Made by a program: the position numbers and the translations under genes
Assembly: GCF_002432125.1 (NCBI RefSeq)
Contig: NZ_DJFS01000094.1
Location: 480 to 30,219, forward strand
From: Brevundimonas sp. UBA5866
GTDB taxonomy: Bacteria; Pseudomonadota; Alphaproteobacteria; Caulobacterales; Caulobacteraceae
DNA length: 29,740 nt
Direction: 5' to 3'
Notes under the pieces: generated by a model
Told to the model about the DNA's origin: nothing
The model's input: only the letters and a program-made list of their open reading frames with translations
Databases searched by the model: none
Shown: positions 1-7,096 of the stretch, one piece after another
How positions within the stretch are numbered: the stretch's first letter is position 1
How the letters are laid out: each line of letters begins with the position of its first letter

Positions 1-287
1 TCGGCCACCATCTGCTCCAGCCGTTCGATGGCATCCTCGCGGTTGCGTTCCTGCGTGCGGAAACGGGTGGCGGTGATCACGATCACCCCCTCCAGCGTCA
101 GGCGGCTGCCCGCCTTCTTCATCAGCCGCTCGCGCGTGTAGTCATTCAGGCTGGGCGAGTTCTTGGCATCGAACCGCATCTGCACGGCGGTCGAGACCTT
201 GTTGACGTTCTGCCCGCCCGGACCTCCAGCGCGGTAGAAGCGGAACTCCAGCTCTTCATCAGGGATGCGGCGTTTGATCTCGGCCAT
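1..287 (-). CDS. arfB: Alternative ribosome-rescue factor ArfB (ICT1/YaeJ-type peptidyl-tRNA hydrolase), C-terminus beyond window edge
   Basis: This protein would release the nascent peptide from ribosomes stalled without a stop codon. About 95 N-terminal residues are visible. After the start (MAEIKRRIPDEE) comes the class I release-factor GGQ motif in the context RAGGPGGQNVNKVSTA at residues 17-32; the Gln of GGQ is the residue that acts at the peptidyl-transferase centre. The short distance from N-terminus to GGQ, with no codon-recognition domain, separates it from RF1/RF2. The basic C-terminal tail that enters the mRNA channel in this family lies off the left edge. Its ATG shares one base with the TGA of the upstream UPF0178 gene (TGATG), so the two are probably translationally coupled. 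The related factor PrfH is a less likely alternative. Confidence 0.9.
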   Translation of the reverse strand, partial: MAEIKRRIPDEELEFRFYRAGGPGGQNVNKVSTAVQMRFDAKNSPSLNDYTRERLMKKAGSRLTLEGVIVITATRFRTQERNREDAIERLEQMVA

Positions 288-742
288 CACGCCTTCCTTG
301 CCGCACGGGCCGATGCCGCATCCAGCGCCTGAAGAAAGCGCGAACGGTCGGCGTTGGAAAAGGGCGGCGGACCGGATGTCTCGACTCCCATCGAGCGCAG
401 GTGCTCGCCCACCATCCGACCGGCCAACGCCGAGCCGATGGTGTTCTCGCCCAGAACCGTGCCGTTCGGACGGATACATTCGGCGCCCGACTTCAGGCAG
501 CGCTCGGCCAGCGGAAAGTCATTGGTGATGACCACATCCCCCTTGCCTGCTCGCTCGGCGATCCAGTCATCGGCCACATCGGGTCCCGCATCGACCACCA
601 CCTGTTGGATCAGGCTTTCCTGGGGCGTGCGGATCCAGCTGTTCGACACCACCCACACCGGCCAGTTCAGGCGGCGCGCCACGCGGTACACCTCTTCCTT
701 CACGGGGCAGGCGTCGGCATCGATGTAGAAGGTCTTGGACAT
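287..742 (-). CDS. UPF0178 (DUF188, YaiI/YqxD) family protein
   Basis: This is a 151-residue protein of the UPF0178 family, whose biochemical role is not established. Visible family hallmarks are the N-terminal YIDADACPVK at about residues 6-15, the VSNSW segment near residue 33, and a DDWIAERAGKGDVVITNDFPLA block near residues 54-75, which recall a PIN-like acidic nuclease fold. The frame stays open further upstream, but the ATG at 742 is preceded by AGAAGGGG at good spacing and begins exactly where the family does; the longer version would run through the terminator hairpin at 776-802. It overlaps the arfB start by one base. Confidence 0.88.
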   Translation of the reverse strand: MSKTFYIDADACPVKEEVYRVARRLNWPVWVVSNSWIRTPQESLIQQVVVDAGPDVADDWIAERAGKGDVVITNDFPLAERCLKSGAECIRPNGTVLGENTIGSALAGRMVGEHLRSMGVETSGPPPFSNADRSRFLQALDAASARAARKA

Positions 743-765
743 AGCCCCTTCTAGCGCAGCGCCAG

Positions 766-802
766 ACAAACAAAAGGGCATCCGGCCATAGACCGGATGC
801 CC
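766..802 (-). terminator. Rho-independent terminator of the amidohydrolase operon
   Basis: A perfect 10-bp stem (GGGCATCCGG at 776-785, CCGGATGCCC at 793-802) with a 7-base loop. Read on the minus strand it is followed by the T-rich run CTTTTGTTTGTC. It lies 23 bases after the stop codon at 825. Confidence 0.85.
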
Positions 803-824
803 CCAAGCTGAACCTATCGGGTTC

Positions 825-2183
825 TCAGTAGCTATAGCCGTGCGGACGGTCACCCGCCGCATTCGGCAGATAGCGGTCACGCAGCATCAGGTTCCGGGCC
901 TGGAGCGGCTGCTCCACACCATCGATGATGACGGCCTGCGGTTGGCTGAGCGGCTCCAGCGGGTCGCCGGACCACACCACCACATCGCCCGCCGCGCCCG
1001 ACTTCAACTCGCCGAACTGGCCGTCGAAGCCGAAGATTTTCGCCGGGTTGACGGTGATGGCCGCAATGGCGGCATCGAACGGCAGACCGTGCGAGACGGC
1101 ATTGCCGGCGTTGTAGCGGATATCGCGGGCGCGGTGGGTCGAACCCTCGTTACCCTTGAGCGCGATGGTCACACCCGCGGCATGCAGGGCGGCGGCGTTC
1201 TGCATGCGCGCGGCGCGCATCTCGAAATTGCCCGGCAGATTTGTGGTGGGATGGACCAGCACCGGCACATTGGCGGCAGCGATCTCGTTGGCCACCAGCC
1301 AGCCTTCGGCGGCACCGTCGATTATGATCTTCAGACCTTCCTCGCGGGCCAGACGCAGCACCTGCTGGATGTCGGACGCACGGTTGGCCGTGACGATCAG
1401 CGGCATACGGCCCTCGACCACCGGGATCAGCGCCTCCAGATCGGCCCGCGACAGCGACAGGTCACGCAGGGAGGAGCGCTCGTAGGCGGTCTTGTTACGG
1501 GCATACAGTCGCACCTCGTTCAGGGTTTCCTTGAACAGGACGAACTGCGCGCCGCGCGCGCCACCGGCGATGCGGGCACCGGCCTCGCCGAACGGGGCGG
1601 TCATGGCGACCTTGGACTTCACCAGTATGCTGGAGCCGTCCTTGAGGCTGATGACAGCAGCCTGACCTGCGAACAAGCCCGGCGACTGATAGCCGCCGTG
1701 ACCGGCACCGGCGAACATGTCGTCGAAACCGGAATCGTCATGGCTGTGGCCGCCGCCTGAACCGCCGTGCTGGGGCGTGACAACCGCACGGGTCACACCG
1801 CCCAGACGGGCCGTCGGAATGGTGAAGGACCACGGATCGATGCCGTAAGAGACATCGAACGCCGCCGTCAGGGTGTTGGCATTGTTGGACAGGTCGTTCG
1901 AGCCGGAGACCGAGCCGACCTCGCTGGCCCCGATACCGGAATCCACGGCGACGATGCCCGGCGTCACGACCTTGCCGGACGCGTCGATGGTACGCATACC
2001 GGCCGGGGCCGCACCGCGACCGACCGACACCACACGACCGTTACGGATAACGACCGTGCCGTTCTCGATGACCGAGCTACCGGTCAGAACCTTGCCGCCG
2101 GTGATGGCGATGTCCTGAGCCAGAGCCGGAGTGGCCGAGAGCAGAGCCGCCGCTGCGGCGGCGATAAGAGTGGTCATACGCAT
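825..2183 (-). CDS. Secreted amidohydrolase-superfamily protein with degenerate metal site
   Basis: A 452-residue protein with a clear Sec signal peptide (hydrophobic residues 4-20, cleavage near ALAQ at 20-23), so it is probably periplasmic. The fold is that of the imidazolonepropionase-like amidohydrolases: an N-terminal composite beta segment, a TIM-barrel body, and the C-terminal GELKSGAAGDVVVWSGDP segment. The metal ligands appear to be missing. The HxH after strand 1 reads DSG at 81-83, the His expected in the HRASDI region is TANRASDI at 265-272, the next strand gives DGAAEGW at 289-295, and the late Asp region reads ALKGNEG near 341-347. A Gly/His/Asp-rich insert sits at 138-165. The gene follows its paralogue by two bases. 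It may be a non-catalytic partner of it; whether this degeneracy is typical of the subfamily cannot be judged from the window. Confidence 0.85.
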   Translation of the reverse strand: MRMTTLIAAAAAALLSATPALAQDIAITGGKVLTGSSVIENGTVVIRNGRVVSVGRGAAPAGMRTIDASGKVVTPGIVAVDSGIGASEVGSVSGSNDLSNNANTLTAAFDVSYGIDPWSFTIPTARLGGVTRAVVTPQHGGSGGGHSHDDSGFDDMFAGAGHGGYQSPGLFAGQAAVISLKDGSSILVKSKVAMTAPFGEAGARIAGGARGAQFVLFKETLNEVRLYARNKTAYERSSLRDLSLSRADLEALIPVVEGRMPLIVTANRASDIQQVLRLAREEGLKIIIDGAAEGWLVANEIAAANVPVLVHPTTNLPGNFEMRAARMQNAAALHAAGVTIALKGNEGSTHRARDIRYNAGNAVSHGLPFDAAIAAITVNPAKIFGFDGQFGELKSGAAGDVVVWSGDPLEPLSQPQAVIIDGVEQPLQARNLMLRDRYLPNAAGDRPHGYSY

Positions 2184-2185
2184 GA

Positions 2186-3685
2186 TCAGCGGGCTCCCTG
2201 CACAACGCCAGCAGCGGGGCGATTAAAGCCCGGTTGGCCCAGTTCGAAGTCGGACACCGGCTGATAGGCCGGATTGTTACGGTCAAAGGCCAGACCACCG
2301 TCGATAAAGACCTGATCGGCGCGGGCATAGACCGACAGCGGATTGGCGCTCCAGATCACCACATCGGCACGTTTGCCGACTTCCAGCGAACCGGTCTGGT
2401 CATCGATGCCGATGGCCTTGGCGGCGTTCAGCGTGATCCAGCTGATGGCGCGTTCCTCGGAGATATCCAGACCGGCACGGCGGCCCGCCGACAGCGAGGC
2501 GGCGGCTTCCTGATTGAGGCGCTGGATCAGTTCGGCATCGTCGGAGTGGATGACCGCGCACGAGTTCGGGGCCGCATCGACGATGGCGGCATTCTCCTCG
2601 ATGCCGTCCAGGGCTTCCATCTTGAAGCCCCACCAGCCCGTCCACATGGCCGCGCAGATACCGGCCTCGGCCAGTTGCGGCGCGACCTTGTAAGCTTCGA
2701 TGGCGTGGTGGAAGACCTGGATCTTGAAGCCGAACTCCTTGGCCAGATCCATCATCAGCGCCATCTCGTCGGCGCGGTAGCAGTGGTTCTGCACGAGGAT
2801 GGAGCCATCCAGCACACCGGCAATGGTTTCCAGTTGCAGGTTGCGGGTCGGGGGCGTGCCCTGTCCGGTCTCGCGGTATTTGTTCCACTTGTCGCGGTAA
2901 TCCTGCGCGGCGATGAAGGCCGCGCGGTATCCCGCCATATTGCCCATGCCGGTGGCCGGGGTCTGGTTGCGGCTGCCGTAGACGCGCGACGGGTTTTCGC
3001 CGCAGGCCATCTTGAGGCCGTAAGGCGCATCCGGAAGCTTCATGGCCTGCATGGTGGTGGCCGGCACATTGCGCAGGGTCACGCCGCGACCGCCGAACAG
3101 GTTGGCCGAGCCGGGCAGGATCTGCACCGTGGTCACACCACCGGCTCGGGCGGTGTTGAAACCCGGGTCCTGCGGCCAGACCGAGTGTTCGGACCAGACG
3201 TTGGCCGTGTTCGGACCGGTCATCTCGTTGCCGTCGGACATGCCCGTGACACCGGGGGACGGATAGACGCCGAGGTGGGAGTGGATATCGATAATGCCCG
3301 GCGATACGAAGCGGCCACGGGCGTCAACCACCTGATGGCCCTGCGGAACGGGAGTATTGGCCCCACCGACCGCCGCGATCCGGCCATCGGTCACAACGAC
3401 CACGCCGTTCTCGATCTTGCGTCCAGCGCCGTCGAATACAGTCGCCCCGACAATCGCCATGTTCTGGCGGGGCAGCGGGCGATAGGTCGAAGGATAGGGA
3501 TTGAGGTCCGAGGCACTGTTCAGGCCCGGCAACATGGCCTTGGCCTCAGCACGGGCAGGTGGCGTGTCAACGGAGGACGAGGACGATGCCGCCGTGCCCG
3601 TCGTCGAACATGCCGTCAGGATTAGCGCGCCCACGGCGCAAGACAGGATCGCGAGGCTAGGACCTCGCAAGCGATTTACAAACAT
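2186..3685 (-). CDS. Amidohydrolase family lipoprotein (metal-dependent hydrolase)
   Basis: A 499-residue imidazolonepropionase/prolidase-like amidohydrolase. A lipobox (LTAC, Cys26) after a hydrophobic stretch marks it as a lipoprotein. The metal-site elements look complete: HSH at 135-137 in IIDIHSHLG, His301 in NHCYRAD, His326/327 in VFHHAIEAYK, and HSDD at 380-383. The C-terminal GSLEVGKRADVVIWSANPL segment is typical of the family. Substrate is unknown; related enzymes hydrolyse cyclic amides, N-acyl amino acids or Xaa-Pro dipeptides. The ATG is preceded by GAGGGGGG. A 17-base inverted repeat (GCCCGCAG at 3703-3710, CTGCGGGC at 3712-3719) lies just upstream of that ribosome-binding site. 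It is the first gene of a two-gene operon with its degenerate paralogue. Confidence 0.9.
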   Translation of the reverse strand: MFVNRLRGPSLAILSCAVGALILTACSTTGTAASSSSSVDTPPARAEAKAMLPGLNSASDLNPYPSTYRPLPRQNMAIVGATVFDGAGRKIENGVVVVTDGRIAAVGGANTPVPQGHQVVDARGRFVSPGIIDIHSHLGVYPSPGVTGMSDGNEMTGPNTANVWSEHSVWPQDPGFNTARAGGVTTVQILPGSANLFGGRGVTLRNVPATTMQAMKLPDAPYGLKMACGENPSRVYGSRNQTPATGMGNMAGYRAAFIAAQDYRDKWNKYRETGQGTPPTRNLQLETIAGVLDGSILVQNHCYRADEMALMMDLAKEFGFKIQVFHHAIEAYKVAPQLAEAGICAAMWTGWWGFKMEALDGIEENAAIVDAAPNSCAVIHSDDAELIQRLNQEAAASLSAGRRAGLDISEERAISWITLNAAKAIGIDDQTGSLEVGKRADVVIWSANPLSVYARADQVFIDGGLAFDRNNPAYQPVSDFELGQPGFNRPAAGVVQGAR

Positions 3686-3777
3686 GGGCGAACCCCCCTC
3701 GCGCCCGCAGCCTGCGGGCAGACAACGGGGTGCATTGAAGGAGTGACGCGGCGCGACTGTAAAGGCCGAAATCAGCG

Positions 3778-4053
3778 TTAGGGCAATCTTTCGCGTACTT
3801 CCGCGTCGTTAAGGCCGGTAACCTCAACCATCTTTAATCTGGACTGGCTCCCGCGCGAGAGATTCACGTGACGGCGCGGCACGCCGAGCACCTTGGCCAG
3901 CAGGGCAATCAAGGCTGCATTGGCCTCGCCCTCAACCGGCTGGGCCCTCACCCGCACCTTCAGAACCGGTCGCCCTTCGGGATCGACATCCCACCCCTCG
4001 ACCTTGTCGACATTGGCACGAGGGGTCAGTTTAATAGCGAGGCGGGAAGTCAT
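3778..4053 (-). CDS. UPF0235 (DUF167, YggU) family protein
   Basis: A 91-residue protein of the DUF167/YggU family, function unknown. Family features visible are IKLTPRA near residue 7, the central VRVRAQPVEGEANAAL at about 33-48, which is the family signature, and LSRGSQSRLKMVEV near residue 64. The length is normal for the family. It starts 15 bases after the stop of the SdpI-like gene on the same strand, so it is probably the third cistron of that transcript. No strong ribosome-binding site is seen, which fits read-through translation. Confidence 0.88.
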   Translation of the reverse strand: MTSRLAIKLTPRANVDKVEGWDVDPEGRPVLKVRVRAQPVEGEANAALIALLAKVLGVPRRHVNLSRGSQSRLKMVEVTGLNDAEVRERLP

Positions 4054-4068
4054 CGATGTGTCTAAAGC

Positions 4069-4440
4069 TTAGGCTGGCGCATGTGGACGCTGGCGAGCGC
4101 AATAGAGCAAGGTGATGGCAATCCCTATAGCCACCGCCCCGCAGCCAAGCCAGATCGCAATATCCATAGGCGCAAAGGCAAAGGCCGATGCATAGATCAG
4201 GCCGCTGATGACCATAGACCAACCCGCTACGCGCTTGGCTTTTCTGGCTCCCTCGGAAGAGGCAAAGGTCTTGGGGATACGGTTACCAAAGGCCACAACC
4301 ATCAGGCCCGTTGCCCCCAGCACGATGCGCATGGTCATTTCCTGATCGATCAGGCCGCGGGATCGGGCAGAACTGGCGACAAGGGCTAGAACCAGTATGC
4401 CGATGCCCCAGCACAGGCTGTTCAATGTTTCTTGTTTCAT
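4069..4440 (-). CDS. Small SdpI-like multi-pass membrane protein
   Basis: A 123-residue inner-membrane protein with about four hydrophobic segments (near residues 8-24, 37-53, 71-88 and 92-110). The short motif FGNRIPK between segments two and three resembles the GN-x-(L/I)-PK motif of SdpI-type immunity or transport proteins. The start at 4440 is preferred over an upstream in-frame codon because AGGAGACTAAGGTG lies directly before this ATG and because it begins 4 bases after the stop of the ArsR gene. An SdpR-like repressor followed by an SdpI-like membrane protein mirrors the Bacillus sdpRI arrangement, but no toxin gene is nearby. The SdpI assignment is an inference from motif plus context. 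Confidence 0.7.
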   Translation of the reverse strand: MKQETLNSLCWGIGILVLALVASSARSRGLIDQEMTMRIVLGATGLMVVAFGNRIPKTFASSEGARKAKRVAGWSMVISGLIYASAFAFAPMDIAIWLGCGAVAIGIAITLLYCARQRPHAPA

Positions 4441-4444
4441 CACC

Positions 4445-4729
4445 TTAGTCTCCTGTTTTGGGTGGCTCTGCATCGAGGCCAAAGGAATGGACGAAACCCA
4501 GCAGGGCATCCTCCAGGACAGAGAGCTTCAGGTGATAGACGACCGACTTCCCGACCTTTTCCGCGTGCACCAGATCGGCTTCACGCAGAACATTGAAATG
4601 GGCCGACATGGTCGGTTTCGAAACCTCAAAACGGTCGCTTAACTCGCCTGCGCTCATCGGCCCCTGTCTAAGGAGTTGAAGAACCCGGCGGCGGGTTGGA
4701 TCGGAAAGGGCTTTAAATACCTGGCTCAC
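4445..4729 (-). CDS. ArsR-family (SdpR-like) winged-helix autorepressor
   Basis: A 94-residue winged-helix regulator. The N-terminus VFKALSDPTRRRVLQLL and the recognition helix SKPTMSAHFNVLREADLV (about residues 38-55) are typical of the SdpR subgroup of ArsR repressors. No metal-binding CxC motif is present, so metal sensing is unlikely. The start codon is GTG. It is first in a probable operon with the SdpI-like gene 4 bases downstream, and the palindrome at 4755-4765, about 25 bases upstream, is a candidate autoregulatory site. The signal sensed is unknown. Confidence 0.88.
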   Translation of the reverse strand: MSQVFKALSDPTRRRVLQLLRQGPMSAGELSDRFEVSKPTMSAHFNVLREADLVHAEKVGKSVVYHLKLSVLEDALLGFVHSFGLDAEPPKTGD

Positions 4730-4749
4730 GATGAGACGTTTAGCTAATT

Positions 4750-4770
4750 ATCGAATTGAGTCAATCGAAT
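4750..4770. promoter_or_regulatory. Candidate operator of the ArsR/SdpR-like repressor
   Basis: In an AT-rich gap, an 11-base palindrome ATTGAGTCAAT (4755-4765) lies inside a direct repeat ATCGAAT (4750-4756 and 4764-4770). On the minus strand the palindrome contains TTGACT, a possible -35 element, so bound repressor could block the promoter. Inferred from position and symmetry only. Confidence 0.4.
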
Positions 4771-4793
4771 TTATAACGACGATTTTTAACATG

Positions 4794-4826
4794 AAAAAGG
4801 GCGCAGACCTTAGCGGTACTGCGCCC
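4794..4826 (-). terminator. Rho-independent terminator of etfBA
   Basis: Stem GGGCGCAG (4799-4806) with CTGCGCCC (4819-4826) and a 12-base loop. On the minus strand it is followed by TTTTTCAT. It lies 38 bases beyond the etfA stop. Confidence 0.8.
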
Positions 4827-4863
4827 TCAATCATTTAGCGGCCAAATGGCCTGAACCGCAGGA

Positions 4864-5793
4864 TCAGCCCAGAGCGGCCATCAGTTCCGGAACGACCGTC
4901 TTGTAGTCGCCCACGATGCCGAAGTCGGCGACCTGGAAGATCGGGGCGTCCGGATCCTTGTTGATGGCAACAATGATCTTGGAGTCCTTCATACCGGCCA
5001 GGTGCTGGATGGCACCCGAGATACCGATACCGATGTAGACCTGCGGAGCGACGACCTTGCCGGTCTGACCGACCTGATAGTCGTTCGGGGCATAGCCAGC
5101 GTCCACAGCAGCGCGCGAGGCACCGACGGCGGCACCCAGCTTGTCGGCCAGCGGCTCGATGACAGCCTTGAACTCTTCGGCCGAACCCAGGGCGCGACCG
5201 CCCGAGACGACGATCTTGGCAGCGCCCAGTTCCGGACGGTCCGACTTGACCATTTCTTCCGAGACGAAAGCGATCTTGGCACCTTCGGCAGCGGCGATGG
5301 TCTCGACCGAGGCCGAGCCACCTTCACCGGCCGCGGCGAATGCGGTCGGACGCACGGTGATGACCTTCTTGGCGTCCGAGGTCTGGATCGTCTCCAGAGC
5401 GTTGCCGGCGTAGATCGGGCGGACGAAGGTGTCAGCCGAGACGACTTCCACGATGTCCGAGATCGGGGCCACATCCAGCTTGGCGGCGATACGCGGGGCG
5501 TAGTTCTTGCCGTCGGTGTTGGCCGGAACCAGCACGGCGTCGTAGTCGGCGGCCAGCGGCACAACGGTGGCAGTCACAGCTTCGGCCAGGCCGTGCGAGA
5601 CGCCTTCACCTTCGGCCAGCAGGACCTTGCGCACGCCGTCGATCTTGGCGGCGGCGTCGGCAACGGCCTGTGCGCCCTTGCCCAGGACCAGAACGTCCAC
5701 GTCGCCCGAGATGGCCTTGGCGGCGGTCACGGTCTTGTGGGTGGTGTCGCGGACGGCCGAGCCGTCGTGGTCAGCAATAACGAGAACAGCCAT
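4864..5793 (-). CDS. etfA: Electron transfer flavoprotein subunit alpha
   Basis: A 309-residue alpha subunit of the FAD-containing electron transfer flavoprotein, which takes electrons from acyl-CoA and related dehydrogenases and passes them to ETF:quinone oxidoreductase in the membrane. The C-terminal FAD-binding domain is complete: VVSGGRALGS near residue 195, then DYQVGQTGKVVAPQVYIGIG and SGAIQHLAGM (about 238-268), then INKDPDAPIFQVADFGIVGD (about 275-294). Length is normal. Its ATG overlaps the etfB stop by one base (TAATG), so synthesis of the two subunits is coupled. In many alphaproteobacteria a 3-hydroxybutyryl-CoA dehydrogenase gene follows; here a terminator follows instead. Confidence 0.97.
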   Translation of the reverse strand: MAVLVIADHDGSAVRDTTHKTVTAAKAISGDVDVLVLGKGAQAVADAAAKIDGVRKVLLAEGEGVSHGLAEAVTATVVPLAADYDAVLVPANTDGKNYAPRIAAKLDVAPISDIVEVVSADTFVRPIYAGNALETIQTSDAKKVITVRPTAFAAAGEGGSASVETIAAAEGAKIAFVSEEMVKSDRPELGAAKIVVSGGRALGSAEEFKAVIEPLADKLGAAVGASRAAVDAGYAPNDYQVGQTGKVVAPQVYIGIGISGAIQHLAGMKDSKIIVAINKDPDAPIFQVADFGIVGDYKTVVPELMAALG

Positions 5794-6557
5794 TACAGAG
5801 CACCTGCGTCTTTGAGCTTAGCAACCAGTTCAGCGGCGTCGGCCACCTTGATACCCGCCGAACGCTTCGGCGGCTCGGTAACCTTGAGGACCTTCAGACG
5901 GTCGGCCACGTCGACACCGTAGTCGGCGACCGACTTGGTGACGATTTCCTTCTTCTTCGCCTTCATGATGTTCGGCAGCGAAGCGTAGCGCGGGGTGTTC
6001 AGGCGCAGGTCAACGGTGACCACGGCCGGAAGCTCGGCAGCAACGGTCTGCAGACCGCCATCGACTTCGCGGGTCACGGTGGCCTTTTGGCCTTCGATCA
6101 CCAGCTTGCCGGCGAAGGTGGCCTGCGGCCAGTCCAGCAGGGCGGCTAGCATCTGGCCGACAGCGTTGTTGTCGCCGTCGATCGACTGCTTGCCCATCAG
6201 GATCAGGTCCGGCTTTTCCTCGTCGACGACAGCCTTGAGCAGCTTGGCAACGGCCAGCGGCTCCAGGTCGGCGTCCGACTGGACCAGAATGCCGCGGTCG
6301 GCACCCATGGCCAGAGCCGTACGGATGGTTTCCTGGGCCTGGGTCACGCCGATGGAGACGACAACGATCTCGCTGGCGGTGCCGGCAGCGTGGTGTTCCT
6401 TGCCTTCTTTCAGGCGCACGGCCTCTTCGACGGCGATTTCGTCGAAGGGGTTCATGCTCATCTTAACGTTGGCCAGATCAACGCCGGTCTGGTCCGCCTT
6501 GACGCGAGCCTTCACGTTGGAGTCGATCACCCGTTTCACCGGGACAAGTATCTTCAT
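5793..6557 (-). CDS. etfB: Electron transfer flavoprotein subunit beta
   Basis: A 254-residue beta subunit that pairs with EtfA and binds the AMP moiety. The N-terminus MKILVPVKRVID is the canonical start, so the ATG at 6557 is chosen over 32 further open codons upstream. The family signature MSMNPFDEIAVEEAVRLKE lies at about residues 33-51, the DLILMGKQSIDGDN segment near residue 122, and the SLPNIMKAKKKEI segment near residue 203. First cistron of etfBA. A TTGACA hexamer lies at 6617-6622 on the minus strand, but no convincing -10 follows it. Confidence 0.97.
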   Translation of the reverse strand: MKILVPVKRVIDSNVKARVKADQTGVDLANVKMSMNPFDEIAVEEAVRLKEGKEHHAAGTASEIVVVSIGVTQAQETIRTALAMGADRGILVQSDADLEPLAVAKLLKAVVDEEKPDLILMGKQSIDGDNNAVGQMLAALLDWPQATFAGKLVIEGQKATVTREVDGGLQTVAAELPAVVTVDLRLNTPRYASLPNIMKAKKKEIVTKSVADYGVDVADRLKVLKVTEPPKRSAGIKVADAAELVAKLKDAGAL

Positions 6558-6681
6558 GAGACTATCCGCTTGATCGTCGAAAGTTTGGGGGAGGGATTGG
6601 ACGGTAAGTCCGCGCCTGTCAACGTAACCTAAGGTGAAGTTCAGGCATTCCAATAGGTCATTTTTGATCTATACCGGCCTT

Positions 6682-7023
6682 ATGAAGCGCTTTTTGACCT
6701 TTCGCCGGTTGTCGATCATTTTTGCAGGGCTGTTTGCTCTGGGCCTGATTGGCGTCTTTGTGCTGCAACGTTTCTGGGTCGATCCCGAGATCGCCTGCAG
6801 TAAAAAAGGCCATTGGTACGATATGGAAACCCGTATCTGCGCACAGCCCATCTATATTCCCGACATTACCGGACGCCCCGAAGGCGTGACCCGCGCCGAG
6901 GCCTCTGCCCAGATGAACAAGGATCTGGTGGATAAGGAAGCCCAGCTGGCGGCCTATAACCGCGCACGGCGCGATGCCACCGAAGCCGAACGGGCACGTG
7001 TCGAGGCGCTAACGAAAAACTGA
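6682..7023 (+). CDS. Membrane-anchored hypothetical protein with a conserved-looking Cys pair
   Basis: A 113-residue protein that I do not recognise as a named family. It has a basic N-terminus and one transmembrane segment (about residues 10-28), then an exported-looking part with two cysteines, C39 and C53, spaced around GHWYDMET. That C-x5-W-type spacing recalls small envelope proteins with a disulfide. The C-terminal 40 residues are Ala/Glu/Arg-rich and probably helical. The upstream frame is open to 6634, but the hydrophobic N-terminus fits the ATG at 6682. No clear ribosome-binding site is seen. It stands alone on the plus strand between the etfBA and pduO transcripts and ends at a strong terminator. 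Confidence 0.75.
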   Translation: MKRFLTFRRLSIIFAGLFALGLIGVFVLQRFWVDPEIACSKKGHWYDMETRICAQPIYIPDITGRPEGVTRAEASAQMNKDLVDKEAQLAAYNRARRDATEAERARVEALTKN

Positions 7024-7035
7024 TCGGCCATGATC

Positions 7036-7076
7036 AAAAAAGGGCTGCGGTGATGCGTCACCGCAGCCCTTTTCTT
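7036..7076. terminator. Bidirectional rho-independent terminator
   Basis: Perfect 12-bp stem GGGCTGCGGTGA (7042-7053) with TCACCGCAGCCC (7058-7069) and a TGCG loop. TTTTCTT follows on the plus strand and six A residues precede it, giving a T-run on the minus strand. It serves the plus gene ending at 7023 and the minus pduO gene ending at 7097. Confidence 0.92.
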
Positions 7077-7096
7077 ATGGTCAGCCATCCAGGCGA

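Noticed and set aside
840..3625. Long open frames on the plus strand opposite the two amidohydrolases (306 and 463 codons)
   Set aside because: They are shadows of high-GC coding on the other strand: no domains, biased composition, and real signal peptides and motifs are on the minus strand.
6600..6630. TTGACA at 6617-6622 on the minus strand as an etfB promoter
   Set aside because: No acceptable -10 hexamer or Caulobacter-type GCTANAWC element at 16-18 or 10-14 bases spacing, so it was not listed as a feature.
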